64,000 nt of DNA from Pseudomonas botevensis (GCF_019145475.1 NZ_JAHTKI010000022.1:1-64000); one strand, 5' to 3'. Numbered from the stretch's first letter, positions 53,733 through 62,445 are shown. Translations and numbers: made by a program. The notes: generated by a model from the letters alone, not told the origin.

Positions 53733-55497
53733 CGCTGCCCTCATCGAGTTCTTCACCGTTGGCCGGAATGTACAGGCTGAAGGTAGCCCCGGCATCTTTT
53801 TCACTGATGCATTCGATGCGCCCGTCATGGTTTTCCATGATCGAGTACACCTTGGCCAGGCCCAGCCCGGTGCCGGAGGCCTTGGTGGTGACGAACGGCG
53901 TGAAGATCCGTTCGAGCATGTCCGGCTCGATGCCCTGGCCAGTGTCGCTGACGCTGATCACCGTGTAGTCCTGATCGCTGCTGATGCCCAGGGTCAGGCG
54001 GCCGCCGTCGGGCATGGCGTCGATGGCGTTGACGATCAGGTTGAGGCCCGCCTGCTTGAGTTGCCGCGCGTCGGCATACAGAGTCGCGGCGGGGGCGCGG
54101 TCGTCGATCTGCACATCGATGTTGTGGCTGCTCAGCTCCGGTGCGCAGAAACCCGCCAGTTCCTCCACCAGCGGTCGCGCCAGTAGGGTCGAACGCAGCG
54201 GGGCGCTGGGTTTGGCGAAGTCGAGAAACTCGGTGATCAGGTCGTTGATGCGGCTGACCTCGCTGACCACGTACTCGAGGTGACGCTTGTCATTTTCCGG
54301 CAGGTCGGCGCGCCGGTGCAGCAGTTGCGTGGCGGTCTTGATGATGCCCAGCGGGTTGCGGATTTCATGGGCCAGGCCCATCGCGACTTCGCCCAGCGCG
54401 TGCAGGCGGTCGCGGCGCCGCAGTTGCGATTCCAGGTGCTGCAATTCGCCCAGGCGTTCGCTCATGTGGTTGAACGTGCTGCTCAGTTCCGCCAGTTCAT
54501 CGCCGCCGGTCACCGGCAGACGCTGGCGATAGTCCCCGGCGATCACCGCCTGCACGCCTTTGGACAGGCCGCGCAACGGTTTGGTCAGGCGCTGCGACAC
54601 CAGCCAGCCCACGGCCAGCGAAGCCGCCGAACTGAGCAGGAAAATCAGGATGAACAGGTTGCTCTGGTTCACCAGCCCGACCAGCGTGGAGTGGCGCAGC
54701 AAGCCGCTGAAAACCACGCCTTGCAACTCGCCGCTTTCATTGAGGATCGGTCGATAGATGCCGCTGTAGCGACTGGTTGACTGCTCGATGGGTTGCTGGG
54801 TGGTACGCAGCAGTTGTTCGATGTTTTTCGGTACGGCCGCCGGGTGATCCTCGAAGCGCTGGGTGGAAAAAATTTCCGACAGGTTGCCGTCTTTGGCCAG
54901 ATACAAACGCAGATCCAGCGAATGCACATCGGCAACGCTGGTCAGAAAGCTTTCATCCAGATAGGTGCCCACCACCAGTTTGTAGTCGACACCTTCCTGC
55001 TCGGTGGCAAAGGTCGAGACCACGGTGCCGGTGCTGACGCCGCCGACCTGAAGCGTCTGCAACACTGCTTTGGGCGCCAGGCTGATCTGCCGCACGATGT
55101 CGTCGGCGGCGGTACTGAACACCACTTTGTGATCGCTGTCGCGTACCAGCGCCACCACGTCGATACCCATGGAGTCGGCGATGTCGGCGGTGAGTTTGTC
55201 ATGCCGGGTGCTCGCCCGATCCGTGGGCGGACGGGTATAGCGCAGGAACAACTGCGCGACCCGGGCGTTGTCCCGGAGGATTTCGCTGATCTCGTCCTCG
55301 ACGATCTTGGTCGACTCCTGCAGCCAGATCCGCACGTTGCTGTCGAAAATCTGCGACAGGGTCGTGGCGGCCAGCTCGGCGGCAATCATGGTGGGAATCA
55401 CGCTGACCAGCCAGAACGCCAACACCAGCTTGCGTTGCAGGCTCCAGCCGGAGAGGGCGAAGGGTCGGGCGGTGGCGCGGCGGTCGTTGATCATCAT
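53722..55497 (-). CDS. Membrane sensor histidine kinase, partner of the sigma-54 regulator
   Basis: This 591-residue kinase has an N-terminal helix (KLVLAFWLVSVIPTMIAAEL), a periplasmic sensor of about 240 residues with a dCache-like pattern (DVVALVRDSDHKVVFSTA, VDYKLVVGTYLDESFL), a second helix (NLFILIFLLSSAASLAVGWL) and HAMP. The HisKA domain has H-box GEVAMGLAHEIRNPLGIIKT, and the ATPase motifs include NLIVNAIDAMPDGG, DTGQGIEP and FVTTKASGTGLGLAKV. It lies six bases after the acyltransferase gene and overlaps the regulator gene, so kinase and regulator are translated as part of the biosynthetic operon. Confidence 0.9.
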   Translation of the reverse strand: MMINDRRATARPFALSGWSLQRKLVLAFWLVSVIPTMIAAELAATTLSQIFDSNVRIWLQESTKIVEDEISEILRDNARVAQLFLRYTRPPTDRASTRHDKLTADIADSMGIDVVALVRDSDHKVVFSTAADDIVRQISLAPKAVLQTLQVGGVSTGTVVSTFATEQEGVDYKLVVGTYLDESFLTSVADVHSLDLRLYLAKDGNLSEIFSTQRFEDHPAAVPKNIEQLLRTTQQPIEQSTSRYSGIYRPILNESGELQGVVFSGLLRHSTLVGLVNQSNLFILIFLLSSAASLAVGWLVSQRLTKPLRGLSKGVQAVIAGDYRQRLPVTGGDELAELSSTFNHMSERLGELQHLESQLRRRDRLHALGEVAMGLAHEIRNPLGIIKTATQLLHRRADLPENDKRHLEYVVSEVSRINDLITEFLDFAKPSAPLRSTLLARPLVEELAGFCAPELSSHNIDVQIDDRAPAATLYADARQLKQAGLNLIVNAIDAMPDGGRLTLGISSDQDYTVISVSDTGQGIEPDMLERIFTPFVTTKASGTGLGLAKVYSIMENHDGRIECISEKDAGATFSLYIPANGEELDEGSDDA

Positions 55498-55503
55498 GCT
55501 CGC

Positions 55504-56631
55504 TTATTGCTGTTCGCTGATTGCAGCCGCCATGGCCGGATCGGTTCGATCCGGGCGGATGAACACTTTCACCAGCCGCAGCAGGCGATCGAATACAGGG
55601 TTGCGGTGACGGAAAAACACGGTGTTGCCGACAAACGAGCAACCCAGGCGCAGCTTACTGGCATACCCCGCCTGACCGCACGCGTAGAGTGCAATGCCGT
55701 GTTCAATACAGTAGCCGACATTGGCCAGCCAGCTGCGCATGTACAGATGGTGATCGCGGGTACGGGCCAGGTCATGGGCGAAGAATTTGTCGACCATCCG
55801 ATGTCCGTCCAGCAACACCAGGTTGAACGCCACCAGTTCGTCCTCGACCCAATACAGCGCGCACGCAGCGCGTTCATCGAGGTGTTCGAGCACTTCATGA
55901 AAGTAGCCGTGGGGCAAGCGTTCGAAGGTCAGGTCGCTGCGTGCCAGGGTCGCCTCGTAGAGCTGCATCATGCGCGGCAACAGCTCGTGTACCGAGCGTC
56001 GCCACTCGATGCGCGGGCCGGGTTTGCGCAAGGTGCGACGCAAGTCCTTGCGGGTGGACTTGCCGAGGCTGCCCAGATAAGCGTCCACCGAACCGAAGGT
56101 GATCGGCAGTTCGGCACCGGGCAGGCCAGGCATGCTTTGCAGTCCGGCCTGACGGCACGCCGCCAGCCATTGCGGGTTGCGATGACTGGCGTCCTTGACC
56201 GCCAGCAGGCCGATTCCGGCCCGGTCGGCATCCTCGCGGGCCAGTTCCAGCAGGCGAACGAACAACGACGGCAAGCGGGCCGGATCGAGGTGCGGTGCCG
56301 TGCCGACATGGCATTGCTCGGCGACTGGCGATCCGAGTGCGTACAGATGAATGTCGAACATCCCCGGCCACCAGCGGCGCAACCGTTCGCTGATGCGCTT
56401 GGCCGGGCCTTGCAGGGTGGTATCGAGGGAATAGGCGGTGGTGAATGCCACCGCCGCCGCGATCAACTGGTCGTCCTCGTAGAGCGTCAGGTAGCGCCAG
56501 GCAAATCCGGCGATACCGGCACGTTCGACGGCGCGATAGTAGGCCCAGTCTTCCAGTTCATCGGGAAAGCAGGCGTTCCATGCAGCGCGGTCAATCGCTT
56601 CGATGGTTGCAAGGGTTCGGGCCGTGATCAC
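55504..56631 (-). CDS. GNAT-superfamily (BioF2/FemAB-like) acyltransferase
   Basis: This 375-residue cytoplasmic protein is related to the FemAB/BioF2-like acetyltransferases: an N-terminal half with IDRAAWNACFPDELEDWAYY and WRYLTLYEDDQLIAAAVAFT, and a C-terminal acyl-CoA-type half with GSLGKSTRKDLRRTLRKPGP and YWVEDELVAFNLVLLDGHRM. Such enzymes attach an acyl or aminoacyl group to an amine. It is in the middle of a six-gene operon, so it may acylate the amine made by the aminotransferase. The acceptor and donor cannot be identified. Confidence 0.72.
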   Translation of the reverse strand: MITARTLATIEAIDRAAWNACFPDELEDWAYYRAVERAGIAGFAWRYLTLYEDDQLIAAAVAFTTAYSLDTTLQGPAKRISERLRRWWPGMFDIHLYALGSPVAEQCHVGTAPHLDPARLPSLFVRLLELAREDADRAGIGLLAVKDASHRNPQWLAACRQAGLQSMPGLPGAELPITFGSVDAYLGSLGKSTRKDLRRTLRKPGPRIEWRRSVHELLPRMMQLYEATLARSDLTFERLPHGYFHEVLEHLDERAACALYWVEDELVAFNLVLLDGHRMVDKFFAHDLARTRDHHLYMRSWLANVGYCIEHGIALYACGQAGYASKLRLGCSFVGNTVFFRHRNPVFDRLLRLVKVFIRPDRTDPAMAAAISEQQ

Positions 56632-56667
56632 ATCGCTTCCTTAAAGGGTTCTCGTCGTGCAATCGGT

Positions 56668-57549
56668 TTACGCCAGTTGTCGGTATTCCTGAGCCGGCAG
56701 GGAATGGCTGACGGAGGGCACCGCCGCCCGATGGTTTTCGATGAAGTCCACGCTCAACTCCACGACACGCCGGTATTGCAGGTCGACCGTGATCATGTGA
56801 TAGCAGTCGTCGAGCAGAATCTTCACCACGTCGCCGCCGAGCTTGCGTTCCACGTAGTCGGCGTTCCAGCGGCTGGTGATGTCGTCCTCGATGGAGTGCA
56901 GGACCAGCGCCGGGGTGGTGATGGACGGCATGCGTTTCTTCACCACGGCGTTCATGCGGTGCAGTTCGCGCACGGTCACGCCCTCCATGGTCAGCAGACC
57001 GGCCTGACTGCTCTGGCCTTCTTTCATCTGCCGTTCGACGATGGCGCGCAAACGTTCGTTCTTGATGCCGTAGGGTGGTTTTTCCTCGAAGCGACAGATG
57101 TGTACGCCGAACGGAATCCTCATCAACAGCGGCGTAAGGAACGCCAGTTTGTGGATGCTCCAGCCGTCGTACTTGAGGGTCGTGGAATACATCAGCAACC
57201 CGGCCACTTGCCCCGGATGTTCGGACGCCACGTACATCGACATCACCGCCCCCATGGACAGGCCACCGACGAACACTTTCGAGTGATGACGGCGGATGTC
57301 GACGAAGGTCTTGCGCACCCCCTCGTACCAGTCGCGCCAACCGGTGGCTTGCAGATCGGCGTTGTTCCCGCAGTGCCCGGCCAGGGTCGGCACATAGACC
57401 GTACACCCGGCCTTGGCCAGGCCCACGGCCACCCGACGCAACTCCGTCGGGGTGCCGGTGAGGCCGTGGATCAACAACACCGCGACCTCCCCTGAGCCGA
57501 GAACGAAACCGGCGTCGCCTTCGCCCAGATCGATCCCGTGCTCGTTCAT
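56668..57549 (-). CDS. Alpha/beta-fold carboxylesterase (Est30-like)
   Basis: This 293-residue cytoplasmic esterase has the family pattern: VLLIHGLTGTPTELRRVAVG oxyanion loop, TVYVPTLAGHCGNNADL, the nucleophile elbow VFVGGLSMGAVMSMYVA (Ser in GLSMG), the acid in LVLHSIEDDITS and the histidine in DCYHMITVDLQ. Its stop is 36 bases before the acyltransferase, and its start overlaps the aminotransferase stop by four bases (ATGA). It could hydrolyse an ester or thioester intermediate of the same pathway. Confidence 0.83.
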   Translation of the reverse strand: MNEHGIDLGEGDAGFVLGSGEVAVLLIHGLTGTPTELRRVAVGLAKAGCTVYVPTLAGHCGNNADLQATGWRDWYEGVRKTFVDIRRHHSKVFVGGLSMGAVMSMYVASEHPGQVAGLLMYSTTLKYDGWSIHKLAFLTPLLMRIPFGVHICRFEEKPPYGIKNERLRAIVERQMKEGQSSQAGLLTMEGVTVRELHRMNAVVKKRMPSITTPALVLHSIEDDITSRWNADYVERKLGGDVVKILLDDCYHMITVDLQYRRVVELSVDFIENHRAAVPSVSHSLPAQEYRQLA

Positions 57550-58940
57550 CGCTTCATCGCCCGGTGCAGCAGACGGTCGAGCAGGGCCAGGCCGAGGTCA
57601 ATTTCCGGATAGCTGATTTCCAGCGATGGCGCGAGGGTGATGACGTTCTTGTAGTAGCCGCCGACGTCGAGGATCAGGCCCAGGCGCTTGCCGTCGATCT
57701 CGATGTCGCCCTTCATGCCTTCCTCGACCATGAAGTCCAGAGTGGCCTTGTCCGGGGTGAAGCCATCCGGCGCGCAGATTTCGCAACGCAGCGCCAGGCC
57801 CAGACCGTCGACGTCGCCGATGATCGGGTAGCGTTTTTTCAGGTCTTGCAGGCCTTCGAGGAAGTATTTGCCCTTGGCCATGACCATCGCGCCGTAGTCG
57901 ACTTCGCTGGTCATCTTGAACATTTCCAGGCCCACGGCGGTGCCCAGCGGGTTGGAGGCGAAGGTGGAGTGGGTCGAGCCTGGCGGGAAGACTTTCGGGT
58001 TGATCAGCTCTTCCTTGGCCCAGATGCCGCCCAGTGGGTTGAGGCCGTTGGTCAGGGCTTTACCGAAGACGATCACGTCCGGTTTGACGTCGAAGTGTTC
58101 GATCGACCACAGCTTGCCGGTGCGATAGAAACCCATCTGGATTTCGTCGACGACCAGCAAAATGCCGTGCTGGTCCAGCACATGCTTGAGTTCGCTGTAG
58201 AAGTTCATCGGCGGAATCACGTAGCCGCCGGTGCCCTGGATCGGCTCGACGTAGAACGCGGCGTATTCACTGGCGCCGACCTTCGGGTCCCACACACCGT
58301 TGTATTCGGTCTCGAACAGGCGGGCGAACTGCTGCACGCAGTAACTGCCGTATTCTTCCTTGGTCATGCCTTTCGGGCCACGGAAGTGGTACGGGAACGG
58401 GATGAACTGCGCGCGCTCGCCGAAGTGGCCGTAGCGGCGGCGATAGCGGTAGCTGGAGGTGATCGACGAGGCGCCGAGGGTACGGCCGTGATAACCGCCC
58501 TCGAAGGCGAACATCAGGCTTTTGCCGTTGCTGGCGTTGCGCACCACTTTCAGCGAGTCCTCGATGGACTGCGAGCCGCCGACGTTGAAATGCACCCGGC
58601 CGTCGAGGCCGAACTTGTTCTTGGCGTCGACCGCGATCATTTCCGACAGCTCGATCTTGCCCTTGTGCAGGTATTGGCTGGCGATCTGCGGCAGGGTGTC
58701 GATCTGTTGCTTCAGGGCATTGTTCAGGCGTGGGTTGGCGTAGCCGAAGTTGACTGCCGAGTACCACATTTGCAGGTCCAGGTAGGCCTGGTCTTCGGTG
58801 TCCCAGACGTAGGAGCCTTCGCAGCGGCTGAAGATGCGCGGCGGCTCGATGTAGTGGACGGTGTCGCCGTAGGAGCAGTACTTGGCTTCTTTTTCCAGAA
58901 GGATCTGGTCTTCGGCTGTCGCGATGCGGATATCAGACAT
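57546..58940 (-). CDS. Class III PLP-dependent aminotransferase
   Basis: This 464-residue PLP enzyme is of the omega-transaminase type. Motifs: YVWDTEDQAYLDLQMWYSAV near the start, FNVGGSQSIEDSLKVVRNAS binding cofactor phosphate, GGYHGRTLGASSITSSYRYR, LLVVDEIQMGFYRTGKLW with the PLP-ring aspartate, and the Schiff-base lysine in VIVFGKALTNGLNPLGG. I start at MSDIRIA, which overlaps the HAD phosphatase end by eight bases; the longer frame runs back through that gene. It interconverts a terminal amine or amino acid and an aldehyde or keto acid; the real substrate is not inferable. Confidence 0.87.
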   Translation of the reverse strand: MSDIRIATAEDQILLEKEAKYCSYGDTVHYIEPPRIFSRCEGSYVWDTEDQAYLDLQMWYSAVNFGYANPRLNNALKQQIDTLPQIASQYLHKGKIELSEMIAVDAKNKFGLDGRVHFNVGGSQSIEDSLKVVRNASNGKSLMFAFEGGYHGRTLGASSITSSYRYRRRYGHFGERAQFIPFPYHFRGPKGMTKEEYGSYCVQQFARLFETEYNGVWDPKVGASEYAAFYVEPIQGTGGYVIPPMNFYSELKHVLDQHGILLVVDEIQMGFYRTGKLWSIEHFDVKPDVIVFGKALTNGLNPLGGIWAKEELINPKVFPPGSTHSTFASNPLGTAVGLEMFKMTSEVDYGAMVMAKGKYFLEGLQDLKKRYPIIGDVDGLGLALRCEICAPDGFTPDKATLDFMVEEGMKGDIEIDGKRLGLILDVGGYYKNVITLAPSLEISYPEIDLGLALLDRLLHRAMKR

Positions 58941-59643
58941 GGTGCAGGGTTTCCTGTGTTTCAGAAGTGGATTCGGTGATGAAACGCACGGCGTTGGCCG
59001 CGCGGGCCAGCGGCAACCGGGCCAGCAGCGCCGGCAGTTCGGCGAAGCTGTCGAAACGGGCGTAAGGGATGGCGTTGCGTTCGCAGTGTTCGGCCAGACG
59101 GCCCTTGGCGAAAACGAAGTCGGCGGTGGCGGCCACGCACATGTCGGACTGGCCGTCGCCAATCACCAGCACGCGTTTGCTCGACGGCGTGGACTTGCAT
59201 TTGCAGTTGCCGGAGGCCGCGCGGCAGGCGTCGCTGGCGTAGGGGAAATCGATGCGCCATTTGTCGTGATCGACCTGACGCAGGCGGTTGGCGAGGATCG
59301 GCAGCAGGGTCACGTAGTTGCGTGCCAGGATTCGCGCGATGCCTTGCTCGATGCCGTCGCTGACCACTTCAACGGTGGCGCCGAGGCCGATCACGTGGTC
59401 GACGAAGTCGGGGAAGTCCGGATCGATCTCGACGCTGTCGAAGAACGCCAGCAGTTGCGAAGGCGTGGCCTGGATCAGCGCGAGCTGGCGGCTGAGGCAT
59501 TCACGCGAGCCGATGGTGCCTTGCAGCCATTCGTTTTCGATCGCCTCCCAGCTCGGGTCGGCGAAGCGTTCCAGGATGCTGTCGATTACGTCGGTACGGG
59601 TGATGGTCCCGTCGAAGTCACACACGATATGCCAGTCAATCAT
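58933..59643 (-). CDS. HAD-IB (MtnX/SerB-like) phosphatase
   Basis: This 236-residue cytoplasmic phosphatase carries the HAD catalytic motif CDFDGTITRTD at residues 7-17, motif II in VEVVSDGIEQGI, and the later VLVIGDGQSDMCVAATADFVFAK motif III/IV. It belongs with MtnX-type and phosphoserine-type phosphatases, and would remove phosphate from a small precursor before transamination. It is the first gene of the six-gene operon, with a -24/-12 promoter 65 bases upstream. A cysteine pair of odd type (ACRAASGNCKCKS) interrupts the middle. Confidence 0.85.
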   Translation of the reverse strand: MIDWHIVCDFDGTITRTDVIDSILERFADPSWEAIENEWLQGTIGSRECLSRQLALIQATPSQLLAFFDSVEIDPDFPDFVDHVIGLGATVEVVSDGIEQGIARILARNYVTLLPILANRLRQVDHDKWRIDFPYASDACRAASGNCKCKSTPSSKRVLVIGDGQSDMCVAATADFVFAKGRLAEHCERNAIPYARFDSFAELPALLARLPLARAANAVRFITESTSETQETLHHV

Positions 59644-59707
59644 CTGCGTTACCTGTTGCGTCGGTGCAGTTGTCGGGATGCGCGGTCAGCGCCTGGCAGG
59701 GGAGGGA

Positions 59708-59722
59708 GCAGGGACTATGCCA
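59708..59722 (-). promoter_or_regulatory. Sigma-54 (-24/-12) promoter of the HAD-aminotransferase operon
   Basis: On the minus strand the sequence TGGCAT-AGTCC-CTGC matches the consensus TGGCAC-N5-TTGC, with the invariant GG and GC exactly ten bases apart. It lies 65 bases before the HAD gene start, giving a leader of about 54 bases. The operon itself ends with a sigma-54 activator gene. Confidence 0.75.
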
Positions 59723-59774
59723 AGTCGGCGAGGCCCGGTAATGGCGGGGGCGAGCGGGGTTTTCGCGAAACGGA

Positions 59775-59800
59775 GCTACAATTTTTGTAGCTTGCTACAA
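59775..59800. promoter_or_regulatory. Triple GCTACAA dyad: candidate upstream activator site
   Basis: GCTACAA (59775-59781), TTGTAGC (59785-59791) and GCTACAA (59794-59800) form two overlapping perfect palindromes. They are centred about 90 bases upstream of the transcription start expected from the -24/-12 promoter, the normal place for NtrC-type enhancers. It also lies upstream of the divergent mipA-like gene, so both could be controlled. Confidence 0.65.
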
Positions 59801-59872
59801 ACAACATGAGTGCTTGCGCGAAGGGTCTTATCCGGGGATTGATGCGCGCAGGTTTGCAAAAGGAATGACCTC

Positions 59873-60634
59873 ATGACGCGCAACACGCTGGCTGTATTGA
59901 TCGCATTGACCTGCCTGTCCGGGGCCGCCCGTGCCGACGGCATCACCGGTGAGGCCGGCGTGGGGCTGGGTTATCAGCCTCACGATCCGACCGGCAGCCG
60001 CTACGAAACGCGGCCGCTTCCGTATCTCGATCTGGACTGGGGGGACGTCAGCCTCAGTACCGATGACGGCCTGACCTGGAGCGCCCTGAAAAGCAATGGT
60101 TTCAGCGCCGGGCCGTATCTCAATTACCTGCCCGGACGCACGGCCAACGGTGAGTTGCGCGGCCTGCGTGACGTGCCGGACATGGCCGAGGCCGGCGGCT
60201 TCGTGCAATACGCCCCGGCCGATTTCTGGCGGGTGTTCGCCTCGGTCGGCCAGGCCGTGGGCGGTGGCAGTGGCCAGGGCGGGGTATTCGGCCGGGTCGG
60301 CGGCGAGATCGGTTATCCACTGGGCGGCGGGGTGATCGGCAGCAGCAACCTGACCGCGCATTTTGCGGATGCCCAAGGCACTCAGACCTTCTTCGGCGTC
60401 AGTGATCGCGAGGCGCAGGATTCCGGTATCCGCGCCTACAACGCCGGAGGCGGTTTGCAGAACATGACCCTGACTCAGAGCTTCGAGATTCCCCTGGCGC
60501 CACACTGGTCGCTGGTCACCAGCGCGAGCTGGATTCACCTGACCCGTTCGGCGGCGGACAGCAGCATTGTCAAAGCAGTGGGCGACACCAATCAGGGCGA
60601 GGTACAGGCCGCCATCGCCTACAAGTTCGACTGA
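59873..60634 (+). CDS. MipA/OmpV-family outer-membrane protein
   Basis: This 253-residue beta-barrel protein has a signal peptide (LAVLIALTCLSGAARA-DG) and the MipA/OmpV pattern: GEAGVGLGYQPHDPTGSRYE, RPLPYLDLDWGDVSLSTDDG, GPYLNYLPGRT and a C-terminal aromatic-ended strand (AAIAYKFD). MipA in E. coli scaffolds murein enzymes; OmpV-type members are porins or adhesins. The ATG has AAGGA eight bases upstream. It is divergent from the HAD-aminotransferase operon and shares its intergenic dyads, so joint control is possible. Confidence 0.85.
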   Translation: MTRNTLAVLIALTCLSGAARADGITGEAGVGLGYQPHDPTGSRYETRPLPYLDLDWGDVSLSTDDGLTWSALKSNGFSAGPYLNYLPGRTANGELRGLRDVPDMAEAGGFVQYAPADFWRVFASVGQAVGGGSGQGGVFGRVGGEIGYPLGGGVIGSSNLTAHFADAQGTQTFFGVSDREAQDSGIRAYNAGGGLQNMTLTQSFEIPLAPHWSLVTSASWIHLTRSAADSSIVKAVGDTNQGEVQAAIAYKFD

Positions 60635-60733
60635 TCCCGGCCTGCCTTCCTGCGCCCGGATTGTCGGGCCAGGGGAATCTGGTCTGAGGTTTGCAAACAG
60701 CCGTGTCGAACCCATTCCCTCAGGATGTTCTTC

Positions 60734-61606
60734 ATGGCTCGTCCCGTTTACCGTCTGCTGGCCCATTCCTTGTGGGACCTGATTCCCATTGCCCTGGGCC
60801 TGGCCCATTTTGCCTTTGTGCTGTGGCTGGTTTGTGCCTTCCACGGGCTGTCCTGGTGGGCCTTCGTGCCGTTGGCGCTGGGCTATGCGATCAGCCTGTC
60901 GTGGAGCATCAACAGCATTTCCCACAATCAGATCCACAACGCCTATTTCACTCCGGCGTGGCTGAACCGTGGGTTTGATCTGCTGTTGTCGGTGACCATC
61001 GGTTTTTCGCAAACCCTGTATCGCGATATCCACAACCGCCATCACCGGGGCAACTCGGATCTGCCGGATGCGGATGGCAAAACCGTTGATCCGCTGTCGA
61101 TTTATCAGCGGGGCAAGGACGGACAACCGGAGAATCCCTGGGCCTACACCTTTCTGAGTTTTTTCCGTGACGATCCCAAGCCCATTTACACCGAGATGCG
61201 CCGCAAACGCCCGAAGGACGCACGCTGGGTGCAGGTGGAAATCTATGTGACGGTGGCGTTTTATCTGCTGCTGGCGGTTTACGACTGGCAAGCAGTGCTG
61301 GTGTTGTTGCCGTTCTGGTATCTGGGCCAGGCGCTGTCGTCGCTCAACGGTTATTACGAACACTTCGGCGGCAACCCGGACCTGCCCATCGCCTGGGGCG
61401 TCAGCGCCTACAGCCCGCTGTACAACCTGCTGTGGATGAACAACGGCTACCACGCCGAACACCATTACCGGCCGAAAATGCACTGGACCCGGGTCAAGGC
61501 GTTTCATCGGCAGATCGCCCAGGAACAGCGCGAGGCGGGGGTCAAGGAGATTCCGCTGGCCCACGGGCTGGGCTTTCTGCTGACTCACCGCAAACGAGAC
61601 AACTGA
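60734..61606 (+). CDS. Membrane fatty-acid desaturase-type protein
   Basis: This 290-residue membrane di-iron enzyme has four to six helices and three histidine boxes: HNQIHN, HNRHH and HAEHH. The spacing fits the fatty-acid desaturase superfamily. It should introduce a double bond or hydroxyl into an acyl chain using oxygen. The loop SDLPDADGKTVDPLSIYQRG after the second box is typical of a subgroup whose substrate is not established. I start at MARPVYR with AGGA eight bases before. A perfect 13-base hairpin lies just downstream. Confidence 0.82.
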   Translation: MARPVYRLLAHSLWDLIPIALGLAHFAFVLWLVCAFHGLSWWAFVPLALGYAISLSWSINSISHNQIHNAYFTPAWLNRGFDLLLSVTIGFSQTLYRDIHNRHHRGNSDLPDADGKTVDPLSIYQRGKDGQPENPWAYTFLSFFRDDPKPIYTEMRRKRPKDARWVQVEIYVTVAFYLLLAVYDWQAVLVLLPFWYLGQALSSLNGYYEHFGGNPDLPIAWGVSAYSPLYNLLWMNNGYHAEHHYRPKMHWTRVKAFHRQIAQEQREAGVKEIPLAHGLGFLLTHRKRDN

Positions 61607-61616
61607 GGGCGTTGGC

Positions 61617-61645
61617 GTGAGCTGCCGCCACCGGCGGCAGCTCAC
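61617..61645. terminator. Hairpin between convergent desaturase and transporter genes
   Basis: GTGAGCTGCCGCC and GGCGGCAGCTCAC form a perfect 13-base stem around ACC. There is no long T-run, but it lies in the 49-base gap between convergent genes and probably ends both transcripts. Confidence 0.7.
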
Positions 61646-61655
61646 CTGAGCGGTG

Positions 61656-62039
61656 TCAGTTCTCTTCGCCCTCGGCCAGCAGGGCAATGCCGGCCATGAT
61701 GACGGCCACGCCGACCCAGTGCAGCAGACTGATCTGCTCGCCCAGCCCCAGCCACGATCCCAGCAGCACGCCGACAAAAACCAGCGAACTCAGGGGAAAG
61801 GCCAGCGACAGACTGCTGCGCCGCAGGATCAGCATCCAGACGAAGAACGCACCGACGTAGCAGGCGATCGCCACCCAGACACCCGGCGTCAGGACGATGT
61901 CTTGCAGCCATTGCAGGCTGAAATCCATCTGCCCCAGGTGATCGCCCCCGACCTTGCTGGCGATCTGTCCGCCACTTTCCAGAATAATCAGCAGCGCCCA
62001 GAGCACGACGGTGCCCAGACGTCCGTGGAGCCATTGCAT
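61656..62039 (-). CDS. Small EamA/SMR-type membrane transporter, subunit B
   Basis: This 127-residue four-helix membrane protein (GTVVLWALLIILESGGQIAS, WVAIACYVGAFFVWMLILR, SLSLAFPLSSLVFVGVLLGS, HWVGVAVIMAGIALLAEG) is of the small drug/metabolite transporter type, like ArnE/ArnF or paired SMR proteins. I place the start at MQWLHG because AAGGA lies nine bases before that ATG; the ATGs at 62063 and 62078 and a GTG at 62087 lack one. It follows a paralogous partner gene, so a heterodimer is likely. GlpM and an arginase-like gene lie upstream. Confidence 0.75.
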   Translation of the reverse strand: MQWLHGRLGTVVLWALLIILESGGQIASKVGGDHLGQMDFSLQWLQDIVLTPGVWVAIACYVGAFFVWMLILRRSSLSLAFPLSSLVFVGVLLGSWLGLGEQISLLHWVGVAVIMAGIALLAEGEEN

Positions 62040-62070
62040 CGAGTCTTTTCCTTGCAGCGTCATGGGCGAT

Positions 62071-62445
62071 TCAGACATGGCCGACACACACGAGCATCAC
62101 GCCCGCCGTAATCACCAAGGTTCCCAGCCAGCGCCGGCGGCTGACGGTTTCGCCCAGCACCACTTTGCCCGCCAGCACCACGCCGCAATAGGCCAGCGCG
62201 GCGGCGGGAAACAGCAGGCTCAACGGCGCCCGCGAGAGGGCGCCGAGCCAGACGAAAAACTCGATCACATAGGCGCCGATCCCGCACCACAACAACGGCG
62301 CATTGAACACCTGGCCCCAGAACACCTGGAGGCGGAAGTCGCCGTCCAGTTGCGGCAGGCGATCCAGGCCGAGCTTGAAACAGAGCTGGCCGATGACGTC
62401 CAGAACAATGGACAGGGCCACCAGCACGATCACGGTGAAGGTCAT
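62071..62445 (-). CDS. Small EamA/SMR-type membrane transporter, subunit A
   Basis: This 124-residue four-helix protein begins TFTVIVLVALSIVLDVIGQL, continues WCGIGAYVIEFFVWLGALSR and PLSLLFPAAALAYCGVVLAG, and ends LVITAGVMLVCVGHV. It shares the layout and the FVW..L.R..LSL.FP motif with subunit B, so the two are a likely obligate pair. Its start overlaps the arginase-like stop by four bases (ATGA), tying the transporter to that enzyme. The substrate could be a product of that enzyme, for instance a polyamine, but this is inference. Confidence 0.75.
   Translation of the reverse strand: MTFTVIVLVALSIVLDVIGQLCFKLGLDRLPQLDGDFRLQVFWGQVFNAPLLWCGIGAYVIEFFVWLGALSRAPLSLLFPAAALAYCGVVLAGKVVLGETVSRRRWLGTLVITAGVMLVCVGHV

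Noticed and set aside
54793..57495. 900-codon open frame antisense to the kinase, acyltransferase and esterase genes
   Set aside because: It spans three well-supported genes on the other strand. The product is low-complexity and rich in Gln/His/Gly/Val, as expected for shadow frames in GC-rich DNA.
59828..61777. 649-codon minus-strand frame across mipA and the desaturase gene
   Set aside because: The plus-strand genes have signal peptide, histidine boxes and Shine-Dalgarno sequences. The antisense frame has none of these.
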